Assembly (NCBI RefSeq): GCF_016860605.1
Contig: NZ_BNJR01000017.1
Span: 62,001-126,000 of the forward strand
DNA from: Lentilactobacillus fungorum
GTDB lineage: Bacteria > Bacillota > Bacilli > Lactobacillales > Lactobacillaceae
DNA: 64,000 nt
Direction: 5' to 3'
Positions 10,701 through 17,995 of this stretch are shown here, piece after piece. The stretch's first letter is position 1. The number at the start of each line of letters is the position of its first letter. The notes beneath the pieces were generated by a model. It had not been told where the DNA came from. It saw nothing but the letters and a program-made list of their open reading frames with translations, and did no database searches. The position numbers and the translations under genes were made by a program.

Positions 10701-13417
10701 GCGGCGTCAGCACTCTTCTTGGAGTTGGCCAAAGCAGTTGCGTCGCCATCTTGGTTAGCTTTGTTCAAATCATTTTGAGCTTGAGCTTGATCCAAAACGT
10801 TTTGGATACCGGCAGCAGTGGTTTGAGCATCAACATCGGCCTTGTAGGCAGTCTTTTGATCACTAGTCAAGTAAGGCATTGCATCAATGGAAGCCTTAGC
10901 AGCAGTCTTAGCGGCTGTTAAATTAGTGTCGTTACCATTATTGTTAGCTTTATTAATGGCATCTTGGGCCTTGGCTTTAGCAACGATTGAATCAATTTCA
11001 TCGGTACTGGTTGCAGCATCAACTTGCGCTTTAAAGGCTGACTTTTGAGCGGCCGTCAGATTATCCAAGGCATCAATGGTGTTGTCAGCTTTCTTCTTAG
11101 CAGCGGCTAGCCCATCTTGAGCTTTGCCATCAGCGGTAATTGCATCTTGTAAGACATCTGAAACCCCGCTAACAGTCGTTGCAGCGTTAACCTTAGCTTT
11201 ATAATCAGCTTTTTGAGCAGCGGTCAAATGAGGTAAGGCATCAATTGCGGCGTTAGCTAACGTCTGAGCGTTCTTCAATGCCTGAGCTGAACTATCATTC
11301 TTACCAGCGTTGATGGCATCTTGAGCCTGAGCTTCAGCTAATGCAGCTTTAACTTCGGGAACCGTAGTAGCGGCATCAATTGCAGCGTCAAACTTGGCTT
11401 TTTCAGTTGATGATAGGTTTGGTAAGCTATCCACGGCAGCTTTAGCAGCAGTCTTGGCAGCATTCAAGCTAGCGGTACTGTTGTCGTTAGCAGCTTTGTT
11501 CAAAGCATCTTGGGCTTTGGCGTTGTTAACAACTTGGTCAATTTGTGCTTGAGTCGTTGCGTCATCAACTTCGCCGTTGAATAATGCGGTTTGATCAGTA
11601 GTTAAGTTCTTTAAGTTGTTAATTGTCGCTTTAGCGTCGCTTCGTGCACTATCTAAGGCTGCCTTATTAGCATCGTTTTTAGTCTGTGCGTTCTTCAATG
11701 CGGTTGAAACTTCCTCAACGTTCATTGAAGCCTCAACAGAAGTTTTGAATGCTGCTTTGTCAGAAGCGGTTAGATACGGCATTGCGTCAATTGCGGCCTT
11801 AGCAGCAGTTTTAGCATTTGCCAACGCTGTTTGATCATTTGTATCTTGATTTGCTTTATTAATGGCATCTTGAGCAGCAGCGTTATTAAGCGCTGAAACG
11901 ACTTGCGCAGCGGTTGTTGATGCATTAACTTGACCCTTAAATGTGGTCTTTTGAGCATCAGTTAAATATTGCATGCTGTCAATAGCTTTATTGGCAGCGT
12001 CCTTAGCAGCTTGAAGATCAGCGGCATTACCACCGTTAGCTTTGTTGGCTGCATCTTGGGCAACAGCTTCATTGACGATCGCCGTAATTTCACCTTGAGT
12101 CGTGGCATTATCCACTTTAGTGTTAAATGCTGACTTCTCGGCATCAGACAGGTTCTTCAAAGCGTTAATTGTATCCTTAGCGTTTTGCTTAGCCGTCTTC
12201 AAAGTGGTGTTATTAGCATCATCTTGAGCCTTAGCAGTTGAAATAATCGTATCAAGAGTTGCCGTCGTTGTCGCAGCGTCAATGTTCTTGTTGTAATTAT
12301 CGCGCTCTTCTTGAGTTAGATATTGTAACTTATTAATTTGGTCATGTGCATATTCTTGGCATTTCTGGAATGAGAAGAAGTCATAAGTCGTTACATGAGA
12401 AGCAAAGCTGTTATAAGCCTTTGGCGTCTGAGTTCCAGCAAATGAAAGGTACATCCCAGTCTGCTTTTCAGAACTCTTAATCTCTCGTGTCCAAGTGCTG
12501 GTTGATGTTGATCCAGTTCTTGGATAAGTGTACTGTTTGTTAACCCCGTTGAAGAAGTTCCCTTGGTAGGTATTATCCGGAACACTAATCGTTAACTGAC
12601 TCGTACCTGCATTGTAGCTAATGGTAAAGGCATGTTCTTTACCATCCATCAATGCTGGGTTCATCGTGACAACTTGAGCCATCGGATCCATTGAACCCGA
12701 ATCAGCATCGCTACCCGTCCGGGCGTTAGAGTTAACGTTACCGTCCGAATTAGTTGTCCGCCATGAAGCGACGTTCAAGTTCTTCCAGTCATTGGCAAGA
12801 ACGATACCCAAGTCATTCTTGAAGTCACCATCTTGTTCATTGTAGTGTTCATCAAATACCAAGCCAAATGCATTGTGCAGCCCTGCCATACCAAGCAGGC
12901 CACCTACACCGGAACCTGGCTTCAATGTATTCGGATTTTCCTGACTAAACAGGAAGTTAAACGCATCCCCACCAGCTCGATTATCATTCCAGCTAGTACC
13001 GAACTTAGCAAATCCTTGAACCTCAAAATCATGATTAAAGTCAAGTCGGTAGTTACTGGTCATGTAACCAACGTCATTATTATCACCGGAAGTTAACACA
13101 GAAGTTCCATTAGGTGTAATTGTATTAGTGCCGGTCATATTATTGGCACTAAAATTGTCTTTTACATTACCCGGATTAACACTTTGAGGATCATTTTGAA
13201 CTGTTCCAACTTGATCCCAATCAATTGCTGTATCAGCCAGGGCTGTAATTGCCCCCCCTTTGAATCCACCGAAGTTGGCTTGTGATGGGCCAACTGCAGA
13301 CATGGTACCTAAAGCAGCAGAAAACAGAATTGTGGCAACAATTCGCTTAGTCGGGAATTTAGATGCCTTCACCTTGTTTAATGCCCCTTTCGGATTTTTT
13401 TGTGAATCATTATTCAT
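4721..13417 (-). CDS. Giant secreted adhesin: L-type lectin, 37 helical repeats, DUF5776-type C-terminus
   Basis: A 2,898-residue surface protein. A long signal peptide spans about residues 1-62, with a basic start, a hydrophobic core at 27-45 and alanine near the cleavage site. An L-type lectin domain follows (about 63-350; motifs GGDAFNFLFS and GLVFDEHYN). Then come 37 three-helix repeats of 52-72 residues (353-2610) of the FIVAR/DUF1542 kind with core AKxAIDxLxxLTxAQK. A flexible Asn/Gly then Ser/Thr linker lies at about 2611-2673, and three DUF5776-type modules at about 2674-2898. There is no LPXTG motif, so wall attachment probably runs through the basic C-terminal modules; that is inference. 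The role is probably carbohydrate-dependent adhesion with the lectin held far from the wall by a stalk. The start is ATG 13417 behind AGGGGGG. Two TetR-type regulator genes lie upstream in the opposite orientation. Confidence 0.9.
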   Translation of the reverse strand: MNNDSQKNPKGALNKVKASKFPTKRIVATILFSAALGTMSAVGPSQANFGGFKGGAITALADTAIDWDQVGTVQNDPQSVNPGNVKDNFSANNMTGTNTITPNGTSVLTSGDNNDVGYMTSNYRLDFNHDFEVQGFAKFGTSWNDNRAGGDAFNFLFSQENPNTLKPGSGVGGLLGMAGLHNAFGLVFDEHYNEQDGDFKNDLGIVLANDWKNLNVASWRTTNSDGNVNSNARTGSDADSGSMDPMAQVVTMNPALMDGKEHAFTISYNAGTSQLTISVPDNTYQGNFFNGVNKQYTYPRTGSTSTSTWTREIKSSEKQTGMYLSFAGTQTPKAYNSFASHVTTYDFFSFQKCQEYAHDQINKLQYLTQEERDNYNKNIDAATTTATLDTIISTAKAQDDANNTTLKTAKQNAKDTINALKNLSDAEKSAFNTKVDNATTQGEITAIVNEAVAQDAANKANGGNAADLQAAKDAANKAIDSMQYLTDAQKTTFKGQVNASTTAAQVVSALNNAAAQDAINKANQDTNDQTALANAKTAAKAAIDAMPYLTASDKAAFKTSVEASMNVEEVSTALKNAQTKNDANKAALDSARSDAKATINNLKNLTTDQTALFNGEVDDATTQAQIDQVVNNAKAQDALNKAANDNSTASLNAAKTAAKAAVDSLPNLSSTEKAKFDAAIDAATTVPEVKAALAEAQAQDAINAGKNDSSAQALKNAQTLANAAIDALPHLTAAQKADYKAKVNAATTVSGVSDVLQDAITADGKAQDGLAAAKKKADNTIDALDNLTAAQKSAFKAQVDAATSTDEIDSIVAKAKAQDAINKANNNGNDTNLTAAKTAAKASIDAMPYLTSDQKTAYKADVDAQTTAAGIQNVLDQAQAQNDLNKANQDGDATALANSKKSADAAIDSLQHLNAAEKADAKANVEAAKTVAEVQKALDDAVNLDKSKVSDLAQAKKDAIKTVDALTNLTAAQKSAAEDAINAANTQDEIDAAVNSAKAQNAINAGNLDSAKASAKQAIDSLTNLSDAQKSNYEDLVDAATTVSGVQAALDQAKAQDAVEAAKNDAAKLQAAKDAANKAIDGMSYLTDAQKTQFKTDVNYAKTAADVQKALDSATAQNALNKAAADKTDAALKAAQTAANNAIDNLNLTDAQKSSYKDQVNSAKTTDEVAAALKDAQAESAINDAKNDASKLADAKKAAKAAVETLDSLTAAQKKSFEDKIDAASDASTVESILNDAKTQNENNKNALSQAKTEAKSKVAQMGSLSDSQKTDYQNQIDAATNTDQINAIVKNATAQNAIEAAKTDSSKLADAKTAAKDAIDSMSDLTDAQKNAFKNAVDSAKDAAGVQQVLDQANAQNDINKANSDSSSQAKLDAAKTAAKNSIDSMDSLTDAQKTAYKNAVDSAKSASDVQNVLSQAKAQNDINKAKSDASALDDAKTSAKTAINNMSNLTDAQKTAYKNAVDSAKSASDVQKALDQASAQDAINKAQNDATALNTAKTNAIKVVNGLDNLTQAQKDAYISAINSATDAASIQNIVDQANAQESINKASKDANDSSKSDSEKAASLQAAKDAAKKAIDSMSDLTDSQKTDLKNAIDKATSTADIQKTLDQAYTQNLINKSKNDQSSLQDAKDAAKKLVDELNSLTQAQKDAIKNAIDKASSSSDLQDVVDKAISQNNKNETDITNSKKTATNTVNNLTNLTTDEKNEIINRINNAKNQDEIDQIVKEATAQDSINKAEKDSSTTNMTNAKNDSKTAIDGMSNLTDKQKSDYKNAIDNAKTAQEILDILNQAKAQDAINKANSNTSDSSTLSDAKTSAKTAIDTMTDLTQDQKDAYEKAIDAAKTASDVQKILDEAKTQAAINKAKNNTSDSTLLDNAKTLAKSEIDNLSNLTADQKKAFEAAITAAKDATTIQNIIDQARAQDAINAANNSTSNTDALNTAKDTAKSAIDNLANLTQAQKDAFEKAVDAATSAKDVQAALNKAIAQDAINKAAADNSSKDSLQAAKDAANSAVDALTNLKPAEKTAAKNAINDSTTAAGVQKALNDAIAQDAIEAAKNNNSTTNLDAAKAAAKDVVAGLNALTNAQKAAANKAIDAATDGAGIEAALKDAKDLNTQNENALSDAKTAAKKTIAGLDSLTSAQRDAFNSAVDAATNTDEIDAVVAQAKAQDAINAAKNDNNNTDKLDAAKTAAKDAINKLPNLTDAQKKAFTDAVDAAKDGAGVQNALDQAKAQDAINKANNDTSDAAALAAAKTAIKGSIDSLPALTDAEKTSFKNQVDAAKTIDEANAVFAAAKAQNAIEAAKKNPSADTLKDAKTAAKTAISALPYLSSSEIDNFNNSVDAAKTIEGVISVLNQAQLQNAMNKANNAGGDTALKDAQTSGKAFVDALPYLSSDEKSSFDKQIDAAKSVADVQAATTAAQKQNDLNGANKDNADALAAAKKTAKETINGLKNLTDTHKSQYLDQVDAAKTGSEVSDAVNAAIAQDAIDAADKNSNDDTLKAAREAADKAIDQLSNLTQDQKDDFKDKVADAKDAQAISDILADAVKANNALNPDTSLAKAKSDAKTAIDNLTHLSDAEKTAAKAAVDKATTVDGVNAALKDAQDLDAKNANNGGNNNNNGGNSNNGGGSNGIVTPSSNTSSSSTSSSATTPSSTSQSGATSTSQEPSTSQIGKAVYATQKIYMYQNPTFKKSERVASFAKKPRLNRPMFVVTGTAKSSNGVARYKVRNVETNKTGYITANANFVSNVYYASVPAAKTVTVIAAKGVNAYKTVGLTGKAKHYKQGTVLKVTGIEKHNLTTRFKLSNGRYITANKKLVIGGKAAQATKVKTKKAIKVYSDANLTHAKKTIKKGKTISVKGYAYSRATSTKSFGTKRYQVSGGYITANSKYVSVVKTTR
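5588..12361 (-). repeat. Intragenic array of 37 helical-repeat units in the adhesin
   Basis: Reading the protein by eye gives 37 consecutive units. Most are 60-66 residues and end with an AQDAINKA-like segment plus a polar linker. Units 4, 7, 10, 15, 22 and 29 are short (about 56 residues) and end differently. The unit after each short one carries a (D/Q)(E/Q)I(D/N) signature in its third helix. This divides the array into blocks of 3, 3, 3, 5, 7, 7 and 8 units. Units are diverged in DNA sequence, so this is not a recent microsatellite-like expansion. Confidence 0.8.
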
Positions 13418-13703
13418 AAACTAATACCCCCCTAAAGATTTTTATGACTTTTTGTACGTCTCAAAATTAACATTGAATCATTTGGGGTAAAACCATCAAA
13501 GGGTCGCAAAGTGTTGGGACGTCCCTATTGAAAGCCTTGACAGATCACTCATCACGTCAGTATTAGTTAATGATGATTGAAAACTGATTGGTTATCGCGT
13601 TATTTTTTATCCGGAATTTTGAATTCTTTTTTACATTTCTTCAAGCCCTTCTGCGACATTAGTTTTGCCTTCACTTTCCCAACAGAACGGCTATCTTTGT
13701 TTG

Positions 13704-13860
13704 TTGAAACTGAATTTGATTCGACTATTCTATTAGTAGTGCCTGGCAATGTTCAGGTATTGTATTACCCATCTGTATTGTTAAACAGTGCCCCTGGCAT
13801 TGGTCGGCTGGTGAACAACGGAAAAGGCCCCCTCCTTTCTCGTCGTTCACCAGCTTTTTT
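13704..13860 (+). ncRNA. Candidate small RNA with a C-rich terminator loop
   Basis: A promoter-like pair TTGAAA (13704-13709) and TATTCT (13726-13731) with a 16-bp spacer would start a transcript near 13738. It would end at a strong hairpin (13807-13820 with 13841-13854, one A-C mismatch) followed by TTTTTT. The hairpin interior holds CCCCCTCCTTTCT, whose CCTCCTTTCT part equals the 3' tail of 16S rRNA (anti-Shine-Dalgarno); part of it may pair with AAAGG inside the same hairpin. No open frame with a ribosome binding site spans it. The RNA would be about 120 nt. The rest of 13418-14190 holds the adhesin promoter region and two further hairpins but no gene I can defend. Confidence 0.45.
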
Positions 13861-13922
13861 ATTATTAAGTTGTACCGTTTAATTTCACTTTGAAAAACAA
13901 AAGGTTATGCAGCATAAATATT

Positions 13923-13952
13923 ACCAACAGATCCGCTATATCTGTTGGTTTT
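13923..13952 (+). terminator. Hairpin, possible weak terminator
   Basis: ACCAACAGAT (13923-13932) and ATCTGTTGGT (13940-13949) form a perfect 10-bp stem followed by TTTTC. It lies 60 bp after the candidate small RNA terminator and could be a back-up. Confidence 0.45.
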
Positions 13953-14093
13953 CAAGCGCTAATAGTATGCTAAAGTTGAAGTAATGGGAACAATAATGAA
14001 TCCGGTTACTATCAACCACAATGGTGAGTTGTCCATCAAGTTTTGAACGACCTTCTGAATTAGCAATAAACAGAATATGAGATAAAACACGAT

Positions 14094-14136
14094 ATGGTCT
14101 GGGCAAAAAGTGAATTTTTGCCCAGACCATTTTTTA
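14094..14136 (+). terminator. Strong Rho-independent terminator of an unidentified transcript
   Basis: ATGGTCTGGGCAAAAA and its exact complement form a stem of about 16 bp with a four-base loop, followed by TTTTTT. No gene precedes it on the plus strand, so it may end a short untranslated RNA starting near 13970, or read-through from the small RNA upstream. Confidence 0.65.
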
Positions 14137-14190
14137 TAAACGGTATACACCAAAATCTAACTGCTTCCATAGAATTGTGAGGTGAATTTT

Positions 14191-14787
14191 TTGAAATACG
14201 ATTTAGCCAAAAAGCCAACTTTGGGTTCAAGAAGAACGCTCAAATCCTTTTCAACAACCATGTTTCAGCTAATAACCAAAAAATCATTTGAAAAGATCAC
14301 GGTTAACGAAATTTGTCGATTGTCCGAGTACCCCCGGGCAACGTTTTATAACTACTTTGACGACAAGTATGACCTTTTAAATTACTGTTGGTATCTCATT
14401 TTTACCCAAGCTGGCGTTCGAGCTGATACAGTGGTTGCTTCCCAAGATACTTTCGAGGAATGCTTTGATCGCCTTTACGACGTCTTTGATCAATACCGCT
14501 CAATTATTAAGTTAATCGTTCGGAAAAATCCAATAAATGATGAGCTTGCTTTGAGTTTCACTGACTACTTTAGAAGAACGGTTAAACGCATCTTCACCAA
14601 TTCATTTGATGAATCTAAGATGACGATTCCTCTCGACTTGATTGTGATTCAGACAGTTGAACTTATCTTAAACGTATTGGAATGGGACTTCCTTGAAGAT
14701 CACGAAATAACCCGCAAGCAAACTTATTATTATCTGCATGTCTTACTTTTAGGCAATCCCTTTCAAGACAGCCCCTGTAAAAAATAA
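14191..14787 (+). CDS. TetR/AcrR-family transcriptional regulator
   Basis: A 198-residue DNA-binding protein. The N-terminal helix-turn-helix (about residues 10-58) has the TetR pattern with ITVNEIC, then RATFYNYFDDKYDLL. The C-terminal helical domain would bind a ligand or a partner. The start is placed at TTG 14191 because GAGGTG stands six bases upstream; the in-frame GTG at 14182 lies within the ribosome binding site. It is divergent from the adhesin gene and followed by a second regulator of the same family. Control of the adhesin or of itself is plausible but not shown. Confidence 0.85.
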   Translation: MKYDLAKKPTLGSRRTLKSFSTTMFQLITKKSFEKITVNEICRLSEYPRATFYNYFDDKYDLLNYCWYLIFTQAGVRADTVVASQDTFEECFDRLYDVFDQYRSIIKLIVRKNPINDELALSFTDYFRRTVKRIFTNSFDESKMTIPLDLIVIQTVELILNVLEWDFLEDHEITRKQTYYYLHVLLLGNPFQDSPCKK

Positions 14788-14972
14788 TGACCATTCACCC
14801 CCACAATCCACTTATTTAGACAATTTTAAGATTTTGTCTATTCCTTAACAAATTCAAAAAATCGTCAGTTGATTTAGTGCCTACAACAAATAGAATAAAG
14901 TTTGTTGGAGTATATATAGTAATGGTAATAAGGGGTAATACTCTTTGCACAACTATCAGGGGGACTTTATAT

Positions 14973-15614
14973 ATGGGTACAAATGCGCACTCAAAGACGG
15001 CACGGGCAACCGAGAAAAAAGTTGAACGAGCATTTTTGCAATTGATGTCGGATAACAGTTTTAATCAAATTACGGTTTCTGGGATTACAAGGATTGCCAA
15101 GATTAATCGGAGTACCTATTACGCTCACTATAAGGATAAATACGATATGGTCGATCAATTTGCCGATAAGCTGATCAATCACATTGTTGAACTGCTCAAA
15201 AGAGGATTAACCTCTTTAAATACAGAGGGGGCAATCGAAGATGCGGAAACAACTTCCGGTTACAAACAGATCCTTACATACATCTCCGATAACAGAAACC
15301 TGATCAGCACGATTTATGACATTTTGGGTTACACAAGAATCAAAGATAAAGTGTTGGATCGTTTGGACACAAATGAGAGAGTCGCTTTGAATAACAAAAA
15401 CGACTTCGTCCAAATGACAACGGTCGTCCCATCAGATTATGCCTTCGATATTCTCGTCTCGACAGTGCTTAACGTTGTTAATACTTGGGCAACTTACAAT
15501 CAAGCTCAATTTCAACGTCAAGTAACCGACATTATTCAAAAAACCCAATTGTTTCAAGTTAAGCTTCAAGCAAATGAGAATCGCTTAGATAATAACGTTA
15601 AAAGCCAACTTTAA
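14973..15614 (+). CDS. TetR/AcrR-family transcriptional regulator
   Basis: A 213-residue regulator with the same N-terminal arrangement as its upstream neighbour: ITVSGITRIAKINRSTYYAHYKDKYDM at about residues 30-56. It differs clearly in the C-terminal domain, so the pair is not a recent duplication. The start is ATG 14973, eight bases after AGGGGGA; a longer in-frame start upstream has no ribosome binding site. About 185 bp separate it from the first regulator, so it probably has its own promoter. Its stop codon lies inside a terminator hairpin. Confidence 0.85.
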   Translation: MGTNAHSKTARATEKKVERAFLQLMSDNSFNQITVSGITRIAKINRSTYYAHYKDKYDMVDQFADKLINHIVELLKRGLTSLNTEGAIEDAETTSGYKQILTYISDNRNLISTIYDILGYTRIKDKVLDRLDTNERVALNNKNDFVQMTTVVPSDYAFDILVSTVLNVVNTWATYNQAQFQRQVTDIIQKTQLFQVKLQANENRLDNNVKSQL

Positions 15615-15627
15615 GCTGGCTTTTTGT
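15600..15627 (+). terminator. Terminator of the second TetR gene
   Basis: AAAAGCCA and TGGCTTTT pair around a short loop, followed by TTTTT; the left arm overlaps the last codons of the gene. Confidence 0.75.
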
Positions 15628-15660
15628 CATTTCATGAGTTGATTTATCTATAGACACAGC

Positions 15661-15711
15661 AAAAAGGGCTTCTGGTTCAATCCGCTATGGATTAAACCAG
15701 AAACCCTTTTT
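15661..15711. terminator. Bidirectional terminator
   Basis: A long stem (AAAAAGGGCTTCTGGTT with AACCAGAAACCCTTTTT) has A and T runs on both sides. It lies between convergent genes and fits as the end of the propeller-protein transcript. Confidence 0.75.
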
Positions 15712-15733
15712 AATTGATTCAAAAAATCAGTTG

Positions 15734-17305
15734 TTAGTTCAACGGATCCGTTGACTGCATTAACTCAGGTGGCCACAAGGCTAATAAGTAGCCATAGCCA
15801 TCTTGGTCAAACGCCAAGCTTTCGAATTCTCGACCTGAATTAAATGCTTGATAGTGGATATCACCGTCAGAGAAGTCCCCACTGCGAACACCGCTGGTTG
15901 GTACTGACGTTAAGATATCATCTGAAACAAAGTAGAGCCGATTATTTTGTGGGTTAACCGCAACCCCTTGGTTAGTTGAGCCACCCCGATTGCCGACGTA
16001 AGATGGGGAAGCTTGGAAGCTGACACCATTTTCATCTAAGCGGCCATAGAAGAACATGTAGCCACCATTAAATTTACGACCCCAATAAGCGTTCCCTTTA
16101 CTATCAAAGGCTAACGTATGAAGTTGCAGATTAGCAGAATCGCCATGGTACATCTTAAAGTTATATTCTCGAATTGGCTTTAACGTGTCAGGATCCATTT
16201 CAAGAACCGTATTGTTATCGTCGCGAGAAGCTAGGTCAGTCAGCGTGTTATCTTCTGCCAGATAGATATGACCGTTATCCGGATTAAATGACAACGTTTG
16301 GCCATGACCAATATCAACCTCTGGACTCAATTGAGCGGTTTGGGCGATTTCAACGTATTTGAACATCTCTGGATTTTGAGCCTTTACTGAATCAATTTGA
16401 CTTTGATAAGTGTTCAATTGATTTTGAATGCCCGAAATCTTGGTGTTGTATTTAGCAACCTTGGACTTGTGCATCTGGTATGACTTCATCCAACTAGCCA
16501 TCTTAGAAGTTGCTTGCTTGACAACCTTCTTGGCATTGTTTCTAGTTGCATACGAGTATCGATAAGACTTCGAAATTTTGGTGTACTTCGCTTTCTTAGT
16601 CTTCCAATGCTGATACCATTTCTTAGCATTCTTTTGATAGTTAACTTGGTTATTTTGCCACGATTTATTTTGGTTTAACGTCTTAGTTAAGGTTTTAACC
16701 TGATCAAAGGCCCCTTGCAATTGGCTGTTAATTTGATCATATTCTTGGTTATGCTGCAATCCTTGATCTGAATATGGATTAAAGTAATCAAATGCTTTCC
16801 ATAACAGCAAAATATCAGAGTCAACGCCAAGATCCTGCAATTTAGCGAGATTGAACTTCACAATCGCACCTTGATTGGTATTGGTTCCATTTGATTCAAT
16901 AAAATAAATATTCCCCTCGTCGTCTAGCGTCACACTCTGAAAATTACCATGTTGGTAATCAGAAACGTTAAACCCATCTGGTAAGAACCATTTGGTATTA
17001 AACGTGGTGCTTTGTGAACTGCCAGCAATCGTTGAATAGCTGTTACCGTAATTATAGCCGGTTGGATCCAGGTTGTACTTGGTGTATTTTTTACTCATGT
17101 TTCCTTGCGGCGATGAATTATCGACTTTGTTTAAAGCACTTTCGTCATAGTCCTTTAAAACGTTCCCGGAGTTAACCTGGGTAATTGACCCAGCACTGCC
17201 AGGGTTATCGATCACATCCGCTTGGACGCTTGAGCCAGCACCAAAGACGCCTGCCGATGCAAATAAAAAGGCTACGGCAACTGCCAGCTTAAAATGTCCC
17301 TTCAT
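15734..17305 (-). CDS. Secreted beta-propeller-like protein with a coiled-coil insertion
   Basis: A 523-residue exported protein with a clear signal peptide (about residues 1-29, ending near VQAD). Blade-like strands with repeated motifs such as LDDEGNIYFIES, FNPDNGHIYLAED, FDSKGNAYWGR and VNPQNNRLYFVSD suggest an NHL/SMP-30-like propeller. A very basic, Tyr/Lys-rich helical region (about 182-312) interrupts it between the first and later blades and looks like a coiled coil. There is no LPXTG or membrane anchor; the basic coil might bind the wall, which is inference. The start is ATG 17305 after AAGGTGGG. It lies downstream of, and convergent with, the TetR genes. The exact family is not recognised. 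Confidence 0.7.
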   Translation of the reverse strand: MKGHFKLAVAVAFLFASAGVFGAGSSVQADVIDNPGSAGSITQVNSGNVLKDYDESALNKVDNSSPQGNMSKKYTKYNLDPTGYNYGNSYSTIAGSSQSTTFNTKWFLPDGFNVSDYQHGNFQSVTLDDEGNIYFIESNGTNTNQGAIVKFNLAKLQDLGVDSDILLLWKAFDYFNPYSDQGLQHNQEYDQINSQLQGAFDQVKTLTKTLNQNKSWQNNQVNYQKNAKKWYQHWKTKKAKYTKISKSYRYSYATRNNAKKVVKQATSKMASWMKSYQMHKSKVAKYNTKISGIQNQLNTYQSQIDSVKAQNPEMFKYVEIAQTAQLSPEVDIGHGQTLSFNPDNGHIYLAEDNTLTDLASRDDNNTVLEMDPDTLKPIREYNFKMYHGDSANLQLHTLAFDSKGNAYWGRKFNGGYMFFYGRLDENGVSFQASPSYVGNRGGSTNQGVAVNPQNNRLYFVSDDILTSVPTSGVRSGDFSDGDIHYQAFNSGREFESLAFDQDGYGYLLALWPPELMQSTDPLN

Positions 17306-17576
17306 AATATCCCACCTTACACAATATATGATTTACTACTCACGTTCCATATTAACGGTTTGAGACGCCATCGCAAGCCTAACGGTCGAATTTTATCTAA
17401 ACCTAACATATGTAACGAGTCAGTAATTTCAGTGTAACATGCTCGCCTTTCTTAGGATAATCAGACGCCCATCAACTTAATTAACGATCGAATTGGTTAA
17501 TTTGTAATCAATACCTTTTTGATACCAAAAATTTACAGGTTATTTACAGTGGTTTGCTACACTTTGGGTGTTGAAG

Positions 17577-17976
17577 GTAGGACAGCTGGGCAAAGCAGAA
17601 AGCTCCGTGTAAGCACCTCAGCCACAAATTCCAAGCCCGGGAATTTCTGGCTGAGGAGCCTTACACTCCGACGGCCGTGAAACGCCTAGCCTACTTGGCG
17701 CTTTCTAACCGCTTTGCTCCGCTCACTGTTTTAGGACAGCTGCACAAAGCAGAAACTTCCGCATAAAACATCTTAGCCAAAAATCCAAGCCCGGGATTTC
17801 CGGCCAAGATGCCTTATGCTCCAGTTTCTAACCGCTTTGCTCCGCTCACTTGTTTTAGGACAGCTGCACAAAGCAGAAACTTCCGCATAAAACATCTTAG
17901 CCAAAAATCCAAGCCCGGGATTTCCGGCCAAGTCAGCTTAGGCTCCGCTTTCTAAACGCCTGGCTCCGCTCACTTT
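17577..17976 (+). repeat. Dispersed palindromic repeat cluster B (three copies)
   Basis: Three tandem copies start near 17577, 17732 and 17853, each running from GGACAGCTG to CGCTCACT. The second and third are almost identical over their first 90 bases and differ in the right arm. The last copy ends about 15 bp before the ribosome binding site of the next gene. Together with 17306-17576, where I see only promoter-like AT-rich sequence, this fills the gap. Confidence 0.85.
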
Positions 17977-17995
17977 TCTTAAGGAAGTCTTCTTT

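Noticed and set aside
5179-12585. Many alternative frames inside the adhesin gene on both strands
   Set aside because: They follow the repeat period of the main frame and have biased compositions (Leu/Arg/Gln or Ser/Ala rich), as expected for shadow frames.
13577-13882. 101-codon plus-strand frame between adhesin and TetR genes
   Set aside because: TTG start without a ribosome binding site, and the frame reads through a strong terminator hairpin.
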